Of a stretch of DNA of 24,303 bases, positions 1-6,310 are shown piece by piece. The stretch is from Gallionella sp. (GTDB lineage Bacteria > Pseudomonadota > Gammaproteobacteria > Burkholderiales > Gallionellaceae), in contig JAUYGW010000181.1 in NCBI GenBank assembly GCA_030690245.1, positions 1 through 24,303 of the forward strand. The letters are read 5' to 3'. The position numbers and the translations under genes were made by a program. How positions within the stretch are numbered: position 1 is the first letter of the stretch; each line of letters begins with the position of its first letter. Under the pieces are notes generated by a model that did not search any database, was not told the DNA's origin, and saw nothing but the letters and a program-made list of their open reading frames with translations.

Positions 1-665
1 ATGGCGACGGTGTCCGTGGCGCCCGCGATGGCGGTGTTCATCAGCACGCCGTCGCAGCCCAGCTCCATCGCGATCGCGGCGTCCGATGCGGTACCGACCC
101 CCGCATCCACGATCACCGGCACCTGCACGCGCTCCATGATGAGTTGCAAATTCCACGGGTTGAGGATGCCCATACCGGAGCCGATCAGCGAGGCCAGCGG
201 CATGATCGCGACGCAGCCGATGTCTTCCAGTTGCTTGGCGATGATCGGGTCGTCCGAGGTGTACACCATCACCTGAAAGCCTTCCGCGACCAGCGTCTTC
301 GCGGCGGCGAGGGTTTCGACCACGTTCGGGTACAGCGACTGCGGGTCGCCCAGCACCTCCAGCTTGACCAGGGTATGCCCGTCCAGCAGTTCGCGCGCGA
401 GCCGCAGGGTGCGCACCGCGTCCTCGGCGGTGTAGCAGCCCGCGGTGTTGGGCAGGTAGGTGAATTTCGACGGCGGCACGGCGTCGAGCAGATTGGGCTC
501 GTTGGCGTTCTGGCCGAGATTGGTGCGGCGGATCGCCACCGTGACGATCTCCGCGCCGCTCGCGTCTAGCGCAGCGCGTGTCTCGGTGAAGTCCTTGTAT
601 TTGCCCGTGCCGACCAGCAGCCGGGAGGAGTAGCTCTTGCCTGAGATGATGAGTTTGTCGTTCAT
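1..665 (-). CDS. thiG: Thiazole synthase ThiG (3' part beyond window)
   Basis: ThiG builds the thiazole phosphate ring of thiamine from 1-deoxy-D-xylulose 5-phosphate, dehydroglycine and the thiocarboxylate carried on ThiS; it is cytosolic. The 221 visible codons start at an ATG whose leader carries AGGAA about 6 bases upstream. They read [20 protein letters not shown], then [22 protein letters not shown], the LVKLEVLGD strand holding the lysine expected to form the Schiff base, and [18 protein letters not shown] and [18 protein letters not shown] phosphate-binding segments near the left edge. The family is about 260 residues, so roughly 40 C-terminal residues lie outside the window. It follows thiS on the same strand after a 71-base spacer that contains a hairpin repeat, so the two genes probably share a transcript. 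Identification is firm. Confidence 0.96.
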   Translation of the reverse strand, partial: MNDKLIISGKSYSSRLLVGTGKYKDFTETRAALDASGAEIVTVAIRRTNLGQNANEPNLLDAVPPSKFTYLPNTAGCYTAEDAVRTLRLARELLDGHTLVKLEVLGDPQSLYPNVVETLAAAKTLVAEGFQVMVYTSDDPIIAKQLEDIGCVAIMPLASLIGSGMGILNPWNLQLIMERVQVPVIVDAGVGTASDAAIAMELGCDGVLMNTAIAGATDTVA

Positions 666-689
666 TGATGTATTCCTGTTCAATTAAAT

Positions 690-735
690 TTTGCTTCCCT
701 CGCCCCAGCGGGGAGAGGGATTGAGGGAGAGGGGG
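690..735. repeat. GC-rich hairpin repeat in the thiS-thiG spacer
   Basis: Positions 697-706 (ccctcgcccc) pair with 710-719 (ggggagaggg) around a 3-base loop, with one mismatch, and a second G-rich block (gagggagagggg) follows. The same CCCTCTCCC/GGGAGAGGG theme recurs at 22861-22935, so this is a dispersed palindromic repeat rather than a unique spacer. In an RNA reading thiS then thiG it would fold between the two genes. There is no T-run after the stem, so it may pause or stabilise the message rather than end it. Confidence 0.7.
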
Positions 736-736
736 G

Positions 737-940
737 TCAACCGCCGCCCACCGCGACGACCACTTCCAGCCGGTCGCCGTCCGCCAGTTGCTGCGTCGCA
801 AAGGTGCTGCGCGGCACGATCTCGCCGTTGCGCTCCAGCGCGATGCGTTTGCCGGCCAGCCCCATCTCCTCGATGAGGGCGGCAACGCTGATGGCTTCGG
901 GGAATTGGCGCGCCGCGCCGTTGATGCTGACCGTTATCAC
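737..940 (-). CDS. thiS: Sulfur carrier protein ThiS
   Basis: ThiS is a small ubiquitin-fold protein that is adenylated and thiocarboxylated at its C-terminal glycine and donates sulfur to ThiG during thiazole formation. The 67-residue product has the usual length, begins MITVSING, contains the ERNGEIVPRS strand and ends VVVAVGGG, giving the diglycine tail that defines the family. The start is GTG; no ATG lies in frame upstream, and the ribosome site is weak. The gene is divergent from tRNA-Gly, with only 42 bases between them, and thiG follows. No TPP riboswitch can fit in that gap. Confidence 0.93.
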   Translation of the reverse strand: MITVSINGAARQFPEAISVAALIEEMGLAGKRIALERNGEIVPRSTFATQQLADGDRLEVVVAVGGG

Positions 941-961
941 TTCGTTTGTCCGTGTTAGAAT
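934..961 (+). promoter_or_regulatory. Candidate promoter of tRNA-Gly
   Basis: TTATCA (934-939) and TAGAAT (956-961) are 16 bases apart and point at the tRNA. The bases after the -10, GCGCGCC, form the GC-rich discriminator typical of stringently controlled stable-RNA promoters. The predicted start is about 15 bases before the mature tRNA. The -35 overlaps the first codons of thiS. Confidence 0.45.
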
Positions 962-982
962 GCGCGCCGTATTCTACACCAG

Positions 983-1056
983 GCGGGTGTAGTTCAATGG
1001 TAGAACGGCAGCTTCCCAAGCTGCATACGACGGTTCGATCCCGTTCACCCGCTCCA
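983..1056 (+). tRNA. tRNA-Gly (anticodon CCC)
   Basis: A complete cloverleaf is readable. The acceptor arm is GCGGGTG pairing with CACCCGC (1046-1052), followed by discriminator T and an encoded CCA. The D arm is GTTCAATGGTAGAAC. The anticodon stem GCAGC/GCTGC encloses the loop TTCCCAA, so the anticodon is CCC and the tRNA reads GGG. The T arm contains GGTTCGATCCC. It lies between divergent thiS and a convergent hypothetical gene that ends 8 bases after the CCA. Confidence 0.97.
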
Positions 1057-1060
1057 TTTA

Positions 1061-1080
1061 GCCGCTATGCAATGAGCGGC
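1061..1080. terminator. Hairpin after tRNA-Gly, possible weak terminator
   Basis: GCCGCT (1061-1066) and AGCGGC (1075-1080) form a perfect 6-bp stem with an 8-base loop starting 5 bases after the tRNA CCA. No T-run follows on the plus strand, so intrinsic termination would be weak; 3' end processing is an alternative. The stem also covers the last codons and stop of the convergent gene. Confidence 0.35.
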
Positions 1081-1571
1081 ATTCCAACCATGTAGGGCGC
1101 TAATCCTTGTGGGCGCAACTGCACCAAGTTTGGTAAGTTGCTTTGTACAACTGGATCATTTTGCTTTCTTGCATACCAAAGTCGAGCACAAGCCACGACA
1201 TCATGGCAAAATCGAACGGCATCTAAATTCAGCGCATCGTTGATTATGTTGTTGTGAAAGACATTATTTTGAGCGTTGGGAATAGTAAATAAAATACGCC
1301 CATACTGCATATTCTGGTGCCCACAGCGCCCTTGGTGCAATACGCCACAGCGCAAACTCCAGCAATCGGCGTCGGTGACATTCGGATACTGCGCACCCAA
1401 ATTTGCGGTGTACCAAGCCTTATATTTCGGTCCAGATGTCTCGCCATTTTGTGATTCAAGAGCGGCGCAAATGTCTGGTATTGTCAAAGCCATTGCGATA
1501 GCTAGGTAATACAGCCCAGCATCTAGTGCTCGATCGATTTCGTTTAAAATTATTTCCATACTTTCTTTCAT
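1065..1571 (-). CDS. Conserved hypothetical protein next to tRNA-Gly
   Basis: The product is about 168 residues and has no signal peptide or membrane segment. It contains the segments EIDRALDAGLYYLAIAMALT, PDICAALESQNGE, SLRCGVLHQGR, HNNIINDALNLD and ends GLAPYMVGMPLIA. I remember similar uncharacterised bacterial proteins sharing the IPDICAALES, LRC..LHQGR and APF.VG.P motifs, but know no function. The helical start and R-x4-H motif loosely recall HEPN-type proteins; that is speculation. A TTG at 1577, ATG at 1571 and ATG at 1559 are possible starts. None has a strong ribosome site, and the 1559 start (MEIILNEIDRAL) may be the natural one. The gene is AT-richer than its neighbours (47 % GC in one counted 60-base block) and lies against the 3' end of a tRNA, so recent acquisition is plausible. 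Confidence 0.7.
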   Translation of the reverse strand: MKESMEIILNEIDRALDAGLYYLAIAMALTIPDICAALESQNGETSGPKYKAWYTANLGAQYPNVTDADCWSLRCGVLHQGRCGHQNMQYGRILFTIPNAQNNVFHNNIINDALNLDAVRFCHDVVACARLWYARKQNDPVVQSNLPNLVQLRPQGLAPYMVGMPLIA

Positions 1572-1647
1572 TGGCAAAATCGCTGATCGAATTAAAGGGG
1601 GCGTTCCGGTTTGTTTTCCTAGCAGCCCTCCGCAGAATTCGCCGCGG

Positions 1648-2622
1648 CTACTTGATCCGATACAGCCGCTTCTCCAGCGTCTTGCCTTTCACTCCGTCGA
1701 AGCGGTCGTCCATCGCGGTTCCCAGCTTGCCCAAGCGATCGTCGGGGTGCGGGTGGGTCTTGAACAGCAGCGCCACGTCGCCGTCGTCCTTGGCGAAATG
1801 GCCGATCTGTTGCAGCACGGCGGGCAGGCCGAAGGAGTCGTAGCCCGCGCGCGTGGCGAGCACCACGGCGATGCGGTCGGCTTCGAATTCGGCATCCTTG
1901 TCCAAAGAGCGAGACACGATCTCCGCGCCGCTACCGATCAGCCCCTGCACCTTGTCGCTGCCGCCAACATTTTTCGCGACCAGCTGGCTGCCGAGGTCGA
2001 GCAGCTTGCTTTGCTGCAATATCTTCAGGTGGTGCTGGCGGATCACATGGCCGACCTCATGTGCCAGTACGCCGGCCAGTTCGGCCTCGCTCTGCAACAG
2101 GAAGTACAGGCCGCGCGTGACGAAGATGTAGCCGCCGGGCGCGGCGAACGCGTTCACGTCGTTCGAATCGATCACGCCGAAGTGCCAGGTCAGGTCGGGT
2201 CGCTCGCTCTGGTTCGCGACCCAGCGGCCGACGTTGTTGACGTATTTTTGCAGCTTCGCGTCCTTGACCAAGGGGGCTGCGCCGAGCAGGTTGCCGGCGA
2301 TCTGCCGCCCGATGGCGGTTTCCTCTTCGATCGAGGTGGCGGGCTTGCCAGTCACCTTTTCCTGCACGCCCTGCTTCAGCGTGTTCAGTAGTTGCTGCTC
2401 GAAGGGATTGGCGGCCAATACGGGGGCTGAGCCCAGCGCCAGTGCGAGAGTACATAAGCCGGATAAAAGCGTTTTACCACGAAGAACACGAAGGCCACGA
2501 AGGGTTTTCTCGAGGGAGTATATCGCCGCCTGATGTTTATCTACCGTGAGGCTGGCATTCCCGACATAACTATGCCGTTTTTCTTCGCGTTCTTCGTGGC
2601 TCAGCCGTTTATTTTTGTCCAT
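1648..2622 (-). CDS. M48 family metalloprotease, exported
   Basis: A 324-residue periplasmic zinc peptidase of the M48 (BepA/LoiP-like) group, expected to act in envelope protein quality control. The zinc motif HEVGH is at residues 188-192, and the downstream E-F-E-A-D at 245-249 supplies the third ligand. N-AFAAPGGYIFVTRGL upstream is also family-typical, and the protein ends in the usual HPHPDDRL region. The start is set by a strong GGAGG six bases before ATG. The N-terminus is abnormal: after MDKNKRLS come about 41 residues encoded by an inverted-repeat element (2477-2599), and only then the hydrophobic core TLLSGLCTLALALGSAPVLA. It is last in an operon, 11 bases after the SH3 lipoprotein gene. 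Whether the long N-region still permits export is unknown. Confidence 0.9.
   Translation of the reverse strand: MDKNKRLSHEEREEKRHSYVGNASLTVDKHQAAIYSLEKTLRGLRVLRGKTLLSGLCTLALALGSAPVLAANPFEQQLLNTLKQGVQEKVTGKPATSIEEETAIGRQIAGNLLGAAPLVKDAKLQKYVNNVGRWVANQSERPDLTWHFGVIDSNDVNAFAAPGGYIFVTRGLYFLLQSEAELAGVLAHEVGHVIRQHHLKILQQSKLLDLGSQLVAKNVGGSDKVQGLIGSGAEIVSRSLDKDAEFEADRIAVVLATRAGYDSFGLPAVLQQIGHFAKDDGDVALLFKTHPHPDDRLGKLGTAMDDRFDGVKGKTLEKRLYRIK
2477..2599. repeat. 123-bp inverted-repeat element inside the M48 gene
   Basis: The left end CCACGAAGAACACGAAG (2477-2493) and the right end CTTCGCGTTCTTCGTGG (2583-2599) are inverted copies matching at 16 of 17 positions. The 123-base length equals 41 codons, so the reading frame is kept. 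Deleting it rejoins AG+T as a serine codon and restores MDKNKRLS-KTLLSGLCTLALALG, a normal signal peptide. Similar CCACGAAGAACACGAAGG sequences occur as short dispersed repeats in many environmental Proteobacteria (remembered, not searched). Confidence 0.85.
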
Positions 2623-2633
2623 GGCGATCCTCC

Positions 2634-3293
2634 TTATTTTGGTGCAGGCAGGTAATTAAACGTCCGCGCGGCGAGCTTGCCGGACGCGGCGAACTTCGCC
2701 GCCTCGGGTTTGCTGCTCGCGTAGGATTCGGCGCGTTTCAGTTCTTCCGCATCGAACCTGGCCGACTTCAACTCCTCCTCGTTCAGCCCGCGGATGCCGG
2801 TGGTCGCCACCACCTTGCCGGTTCCGGCGCGGCCCGAGGCCAGCGCGAGTACGCCGGATGCATCGCCGGAACCCTTGCGCGCATCGCCCTTGCGGATGCT
2901 CAGCATGCGCACCCAGCCGTTGCCTTTGGCGCTCTTCAACTGGTACCAGCCGCCGTCTTTCTTGAGGATGTCCACCTTGTCGCCGGCCGCCAGCTTCGCC
3001 ACCGTCTTCGCATCGCGGAACGGCTCCGCCTTGATGTCGTCGGCCTTGAGCGCCGTGCCGCTTTCGGCGGCGTGCAGCGTGGCAACTGCCGAAACAGGGG
3101 CTGTTTGTGCCGGTTTTTCGGCTGCGGCTGGTTGTGCGGTCTTTTCGGCAGGCGCCAATTTGGCCTGTTTAACCGGCGCGACTACAGCCGCTCCGCTTAC
3201 GGCAGGTGCGGCAGCCTGTTGCGCGGATGTTTCGGGCTGACAGCCGCACAAGGCGGCCAGCAACGACATCAAAAGTATGTTTCGTGTATTCAT
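2634..3293 (-). CDS. SH3-domain lipoprotein
   Basis: The 219-residue product starts at an ATG with GGAGAG about 6 bases upstream; the frame stays open further up, but that start has no such support. MNTRNILLMSLLAALCGC is a lipoprotein-type signal ending at Cys18 (L-C-G-C), with Cys16 an alternative. An Ala/Pro/Lys-rich linker runs to about residue 75. A bacterial SH3 domain follows at about 78-140, with AEPFRDAKTVAKLAAGDKV, ILKKDGGWYQLKSA and GNGWVRMLSI. The tail contains GIRGLNEEELKSARFDAEEL, then a short Ala/Lys-rich stretch. Bacterial SH3 domains often bind peptidoglycan or peptides; the precise ligand here is unknown. It sits between the CHASE2 gene (14-base gap) and the M48 protease, which suggests a shared envelope-sensing or maintenance role. 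Confidence 0.85.
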   Translation of the reverse strand: MNTRNILLMSLLAALCGCQPETSAQQAAAPAVSGAAVVAPVKQAKLAPAEKTAQPAAAEKPAQTAPVSAVATLHAAESGTALKADDIKAEPFRDAKTVAKLAAGDKVDILKKDGGWYQLKSAKGNGWVRMLSIRKGDARKGSGDASGVLALASGRAGTGKVVATTGIRGLNEEELKSARFDAEELKRAESYASSKPEAAKFAASGKLAARTFNYLPAPK

Positions 3294-3307
3294 GTTCTCT
3301 CCCTGAT

Positions 3308-5038
3308 TCAGCTCGCGGGAAGGGTTACCTGATCCCGCGCCGCTTCCTTTTCCTGTTTGTCCCAAGCCAGTAAAGCCTCGGCGAACATCATACGCCAGCC
3401 GGCCTGCGCCGTATCGCCGCCGGCGAAGTGTCCCTGATAGGCGAAATGGCTGGCCGCATTATCCGGCTGGGCGAGATGGCGCTGCAATATTGTTGGCAGC
3501 GCCGCCAGCAGCGCGTCGCTATCGCGCCGGATTTCCGCCTGCGCCCCGGCATCCTGCGCCTCGGCGATCCACGAGACCGTGAGGGTGTTTTCGAACAGGT
3601 TCCATAGCCCCTTCTGTTCGCCGGTCAGCGCCTCCACGCTCTTGGCGGTCTGGCCGGTCTTTTCCAGCGCATGGTGTATCTTGTCCAGCGTTGCGGGGCG
3701 GATCACGTTGCGCCCGGCATCCAGGCGGATCAGCAGCAGCGTGGCCGTTAACTCGCCGCTGCACGCCGTTGCCGCGCGCACCATGCTCTGCTCCAGCGCC
3801 TTGCCGGTCGCCATCGCGTACAAACGCGACAGCGTGAAGAACGCCAGGCCGACCGTCACCGGCCCGGTGAGGTTGATGTAGACGTTGGTGAGGTTGATGC
3901 TGGCGTAGGTGATGGCGATCAGGATGACCTGCGACAACCCGAACACGCGGTCGATCTTGTCGCGCCCTGCGTCGCGGTAGAAGCCCCAAGCGGTCAGCCA
4001 GACGATGATCAGCGTGATCAGCAGATACCACACGCGGCCTTCCGGATAGCGCAGCGCGTCGCCGTGCTTGAAGTTGTCGATCGCGGTGGCGAGGATCTCC
4101 ACGCCGGGGAACAGGCGATCCATCGGCGTCGCCTTGATGTCGAACAGGCTGGGTGCGGTCGAGCCGATGAGGACGATCTTGCCCTTGAACTCGTCCTGCG
4201 GCCGTTTTTTCTCCTTGTTGCCCATGTCGGCATACACGTCGCTGAAGCTGGCGTAGCGGTAGGTGAACGGCCTGCCGCGCCAGTTGAGCAGCACCTGCTG
4301 CGCGTCCGGCTGCTGCCAGCCGAACTCCTGCGCGATACGCGCCGGCAGGGTCGGCAGCGCCCAGCCGTAATCTTCGCGGTAAACGCTGTAGCGCCGCGCC
4401 ACGCCGTCCTTGTCCGGGTAAATGTTGTGCAGGCCGAGGCGGCCGCCGTCGAGCGCGGCCTGAAAGTGCGGCAACACCATCGCCACGGTCGCATCCAGTT
4501 GTGCGCCGGGTAGCGGGGTCGCGCCGGGGATCATCGCGGGCTTGACCTGGCTCAGCTTGTCGCTGGAGGGGTCGAGGCGCAGCATCGGGAAGAAGGTGTT
4601 GCCGGTCGCGGCGATGGCGTCGTTGAAATAGGCGTCGCTGTCCGGGTTGTACACGTCGGCGTCGCTGAACAGGATGTCGAACACCACCGCCTTCGGCTGC
4701 TGCTTCTCGATCTGTTCGAGGAACTCGCCGAGCACCTGGCGCGGCCACGGCCAGCGCCCGTAATCCTGCGCCAGCGCCGCGAGGCTGGCCTCGTCGATAT
4801 CCACGATCACGATGTCCGGGTCGGGTTTCGGCACGATGAGGCGGTGGCGCACCATCGCGTCGAATGCCGTCTGGCGCAACTCGCCGGTGACATGCAGCAG
4901 CGTCGCGTCTAGCACCGCGAACACGCTGAACAGCCCGGCGAGATAGAGATAGAAGCTGTGCTTCCCCCACTGCGCGAGCCGTTCGGCAAGATGCGCGCGT
5001 GCATTTAGCAGGCGGCTGGTGAAGAGTTTCCAGGTCAT
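3308..5038 (-). CDS. CHASE2-domain membrane sensor without a recognised output domain
   Basis: The 576-residue product has one N-terminal membrane segment (about residues 27-50). A large extracytoplasmic CHASE2 sensory domain follows, with the family landmarks DIVIVDIDEASLAAL, GRWPWPRQVLGEFLEQ, AVVFDILFSD, FKGKIVLIGSTAP and PGVEILATAIDN. Three clustered membrane segments then lie at about 340-420, as is standard for CHASE2. The remaining C-terminal 150 or so residues show no histidine kinase, GGDEF, cyclase or Ser/Thr kinase motifs. It probably signals through a partner or does something other than classic transduction. It is first in the operon with the SH3 lipoprotein and M48 protease. No convincing ribosome site precedes the ATG, and the upstream 240 bases hold no recognisable gene. 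Confidence 0.88.
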   Translation of the reverse strand: MTWKLFTSRLLNARAHLAERLAQWGKHSFYLYLAGLFSVFAVLDATLLHVTGELRQTAFDAMVRHRLIVPKPDPDIVIVDIDEASLAALAQDYGRWPWPRQVLGEFLEQIEKQQPKAVVFDILFSDADVYNPDSDAYFNDAIAATGNTFFPMLRLDPSSDKLSQVKPAMIPGATPLPGAQLDATVAMVLPHFQAALDGGRLGLHNIYPDKDGVARRYSVYREDYGWALPTLPARIAQEFGWQQPDAQQVLLNWRGRPFTYRYASFSDVYADMGNKEKKRPQDEFKGKIVLIGSTAPSLFDIKATPMDRLFPGVEILATAIDNFKHGDALRYPEGRVWYLLITLIIVWLTAWGFYRDAGRDKIDRVFGLSQVILIAITYASINLTNVYINLTGPVTVGLAFFTLSRLYAMATGKALEQSMVRAATACSGELTATLLLIRLDAGRNVIRPATLDKIHHALEKTGQTAKSVEALTGEQKGLWNLFENTLTVSWIAEAQDAGAQAEIRRDSDALLAALPTILQRHLAQPDNAASHFAYQGHFAGGDTAQAGWRMMFAEALLAWDKQEKEAARDQVTLPAS

Positions 5039-5280
5039 GGTGGTTGCCGGGGTTCAGGGTGTCATTCTATAGCCAGTGGGCAGGCAAGTGCAGCGGAATC
5101 CGGAGAGCAGTGGGCGTACCCGAGAGAGCGCCGAATTCCATTGCATTCAATCCGGGCTTGCTACGATTTGAGCCGCGAGCTCCAAGCATGAACCATGTCC
5201 AAGATGAATTTTTGATTCGAATCGGAAAGTGTCAAACAGCGTGGTCGCCAGATGCTTTACGAAACTACCAACCTTTTGAA

Positions 5281-5475
5281 TTAACCTGCCACAGAATTGA
5301 GCACAACCAAACCTTCGATGTTTGCAAAATCCTTCCCGTTACGGGTCGCAAGTGATAGCCGATTTGCTCTGGCGATTGATGCGATTTGTGCGTCTTCCAC
5401 GCTGATGGGCTTGCCTTGCCGCTGCTCAAACCGGTCCACTACCTTTACAGCAGGTTTCAAATAATCGGGCGCCAC
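5281..5475 (-). pseudogene. 3' remnant of a FitB/VapC-type PIN toxin gene
   Basis: The 64 codons from a GTG encode DYLKPAVKVVDRFEQRQGKP, ISVEDAQIASIARANRLSLA and TRNGKDF. This is the C-terminal third of a FitB-like PIN ribonuclease: a [VA]xDAxIAA helix, then LATRN..DF with its acidic residue. The N-terminal half with the first catalytic Asp is absent; an in-frame TGA that also ends vapC lies 19 bases upstream of the GTG. A matching N-terminal remnant is found at 6194-6259, on the far side of an intact vapBC pair and on the same strand. It is unlikely to make an active toxin. Confidence 0.75.
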
Positions 5476-5493
5476 GGTTTTCTGAATACAAAT

Positions 5494-5892
5494 TCATACC
5501 TTCCGCACACCTTCCCCGTATTTTGCCACTACCTTATCCACGGTCAGCAGCAATAAACCTTCCACGCGCGTTTGCGCGACGAGAATGCGGTCGAACGGGT
5601 CTTTGTGCAGTTTCGGCAGATCGTTCACGGCAACGGTGTGCTCGCTGGTAACAGGCAGTTCACGGTAGCCGTTGACCAGCAGCATGCGCCACAGGCGGCG
5701 CGGGTCAACATTGAAATCGGCACGATCAAGGCTGTTTTTAATTGAAATTTCCCACAGGCTGGCTGCACTGAAGACAAGTTGATTGGCCGGGTCTAGCAGC
5801 AGGGCGCGCGCCTTCGCGGAAAGACGCTCTGGCTCACCGGCGGCCCACAATAGCAGGTGCGTATCGAGCAACAGGCTCAAGCCGCCTTTCAT
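5494..5892 (-). CDS. vapC: VapC-type PIN-domain toxin (RNase)
   Basis: A 132-residue PIN-domain endoribonuclease of a type II toxin-antitoxin pair, expected to cleave RNA when its antitoxin is degraded. Acidic residues are where the fold needs them: D10 in LLLDTHLLLW, E48 in SLWEISIK, D98 and D101 in HKDPFDRILVAQ, and D119 in LLTVDK. The length is normal and no key residue is missing, so the toxin looks active. Its ATG overlaps the antitoxin stop as ATGA, giving translational coupling. It is a different PIN subtype from the broken toxin on either side. Confidence 0.9.
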   Translation of the reverse strand: MKGGLSLLLDTHLLLWAAGEPERLSAKARALLLDPANQLVFSAASLWEISIKNSLDRADFNVDPRRLWRMLLVNGYRELPVTSEHTVAVNDLPKLHKDPFDRILVAQTRVEGLLLLTVDKVVAKYGEGVRKV

Positions 5893-6125
5893 TCAAACAT
5901 GCCCACAATTTCATCGCTGCCCATCTGGTCGAAATCGTCCGGCACGGTAATTTCGCCTGCCATAAAGCCGAGACGACAGGCCGTGCCCGTTTCCGTGCGA
6001 TCCAGCGGAATCACTTTTACCATGGGCTTGCCTGCCTTGGCGATGATGAACACCTCGCCCTGCGCGGCCTGCTCGACCAGACGTGAAAGCTGAGTCTTGG
6101 CATCGTGAATGTTGACAATAATCAT
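5889..6125 (-). CDS. vapB: Phd/YefM-family antitoxin
   Basis: A 78-residue antitoxin. The N-terminal half, MIIVNIHDAKTQLSRLVEQA then GEVFIIAKAGKPMVKVIPL, is the Phd/YefM DNA-binding fold. The acidic C-terminus (GEITVPDDFDQMGSDEIVGM) is the expected toxin-neutralising tail. The ATG has AAGAGG about 6 bases upstream. It overlaps vapC by four bases. Autorepression is normal for the family, and a palindrome at 6141-6158 just upstream is a good operator candidate. Confidence 0.92.
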   Translation of the reverse strand: MIIVNIHDAKTQLSRLVEQAAQGEVFIIAKAGKPMVKVIPLDRTETGTACRLGFMAGEITVPDDFDQMGSDEIVGMFE

Positions 6126-6140
6126 GTTGGCCTCTTGGTG

Positions 6141-6158
6141 AACTAACAGTGCTTAGTT
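6141..6158. promoter_or_regulatory. Candidate autoregulatory operator of the vapBC pair
   Basis: AACTAA (6141-6146) and TTAGTT (6153-6158) form a perfect 6-bp inverted repeat with a 6-base spacer, 16 bases upstream of the antitoxin ATG. Phd/YefM antitoxins bind short palindromes at this position to repress their own operon. No clear -35/-10 pair could be fixed around it. Confidence 0.5.
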
Positions 6159-6193
6159 TACAGCAAAAATAAAACATCATGGCATGCCATGTT

Positions 6194-6259
6194 TCACCCT
6201 CTGATTTTCGTGCGCATGAGCTCCGAAACAACATTGGTACCGGGCAGGATGCCGCTCAT
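6194..6259 (-). pseudogene. 5' remnant of a FitB/VapC-type PIN toxin gene
   Basis: A 21-codon ORF reads MSGILPGTNVVSELMRTKIR then G and a stop. TNVVSELMR is the conserved first strand and helix of FitB-type PIN toxins, normally written (L)DTNVxSELMR. Here the catalytic aspartate is Gly and a TGA follows five codons after MR. The fragment has the same orientation as the C-terminal remnant at 5281-5475, and the vapBC pair lies between them. The two pieces together lack about 70 central residues of a normal 140-residue toxin. The short length keeps this below certainty. Confidence 0.6.
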
Positions 6260-6310
6260 GGTCAGTCTTTTTTGTATGACGGGCACTCCCACACCCACGG
6301 TCTGACAAGC

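Noticed and set aside
5044..5355. 103-codon plus-strand ORF after the CHASE2 gene
   Set aside because: It overlaps the PIN-toxin remnant on the other strand, has no ribosome site and no recognisable motif.
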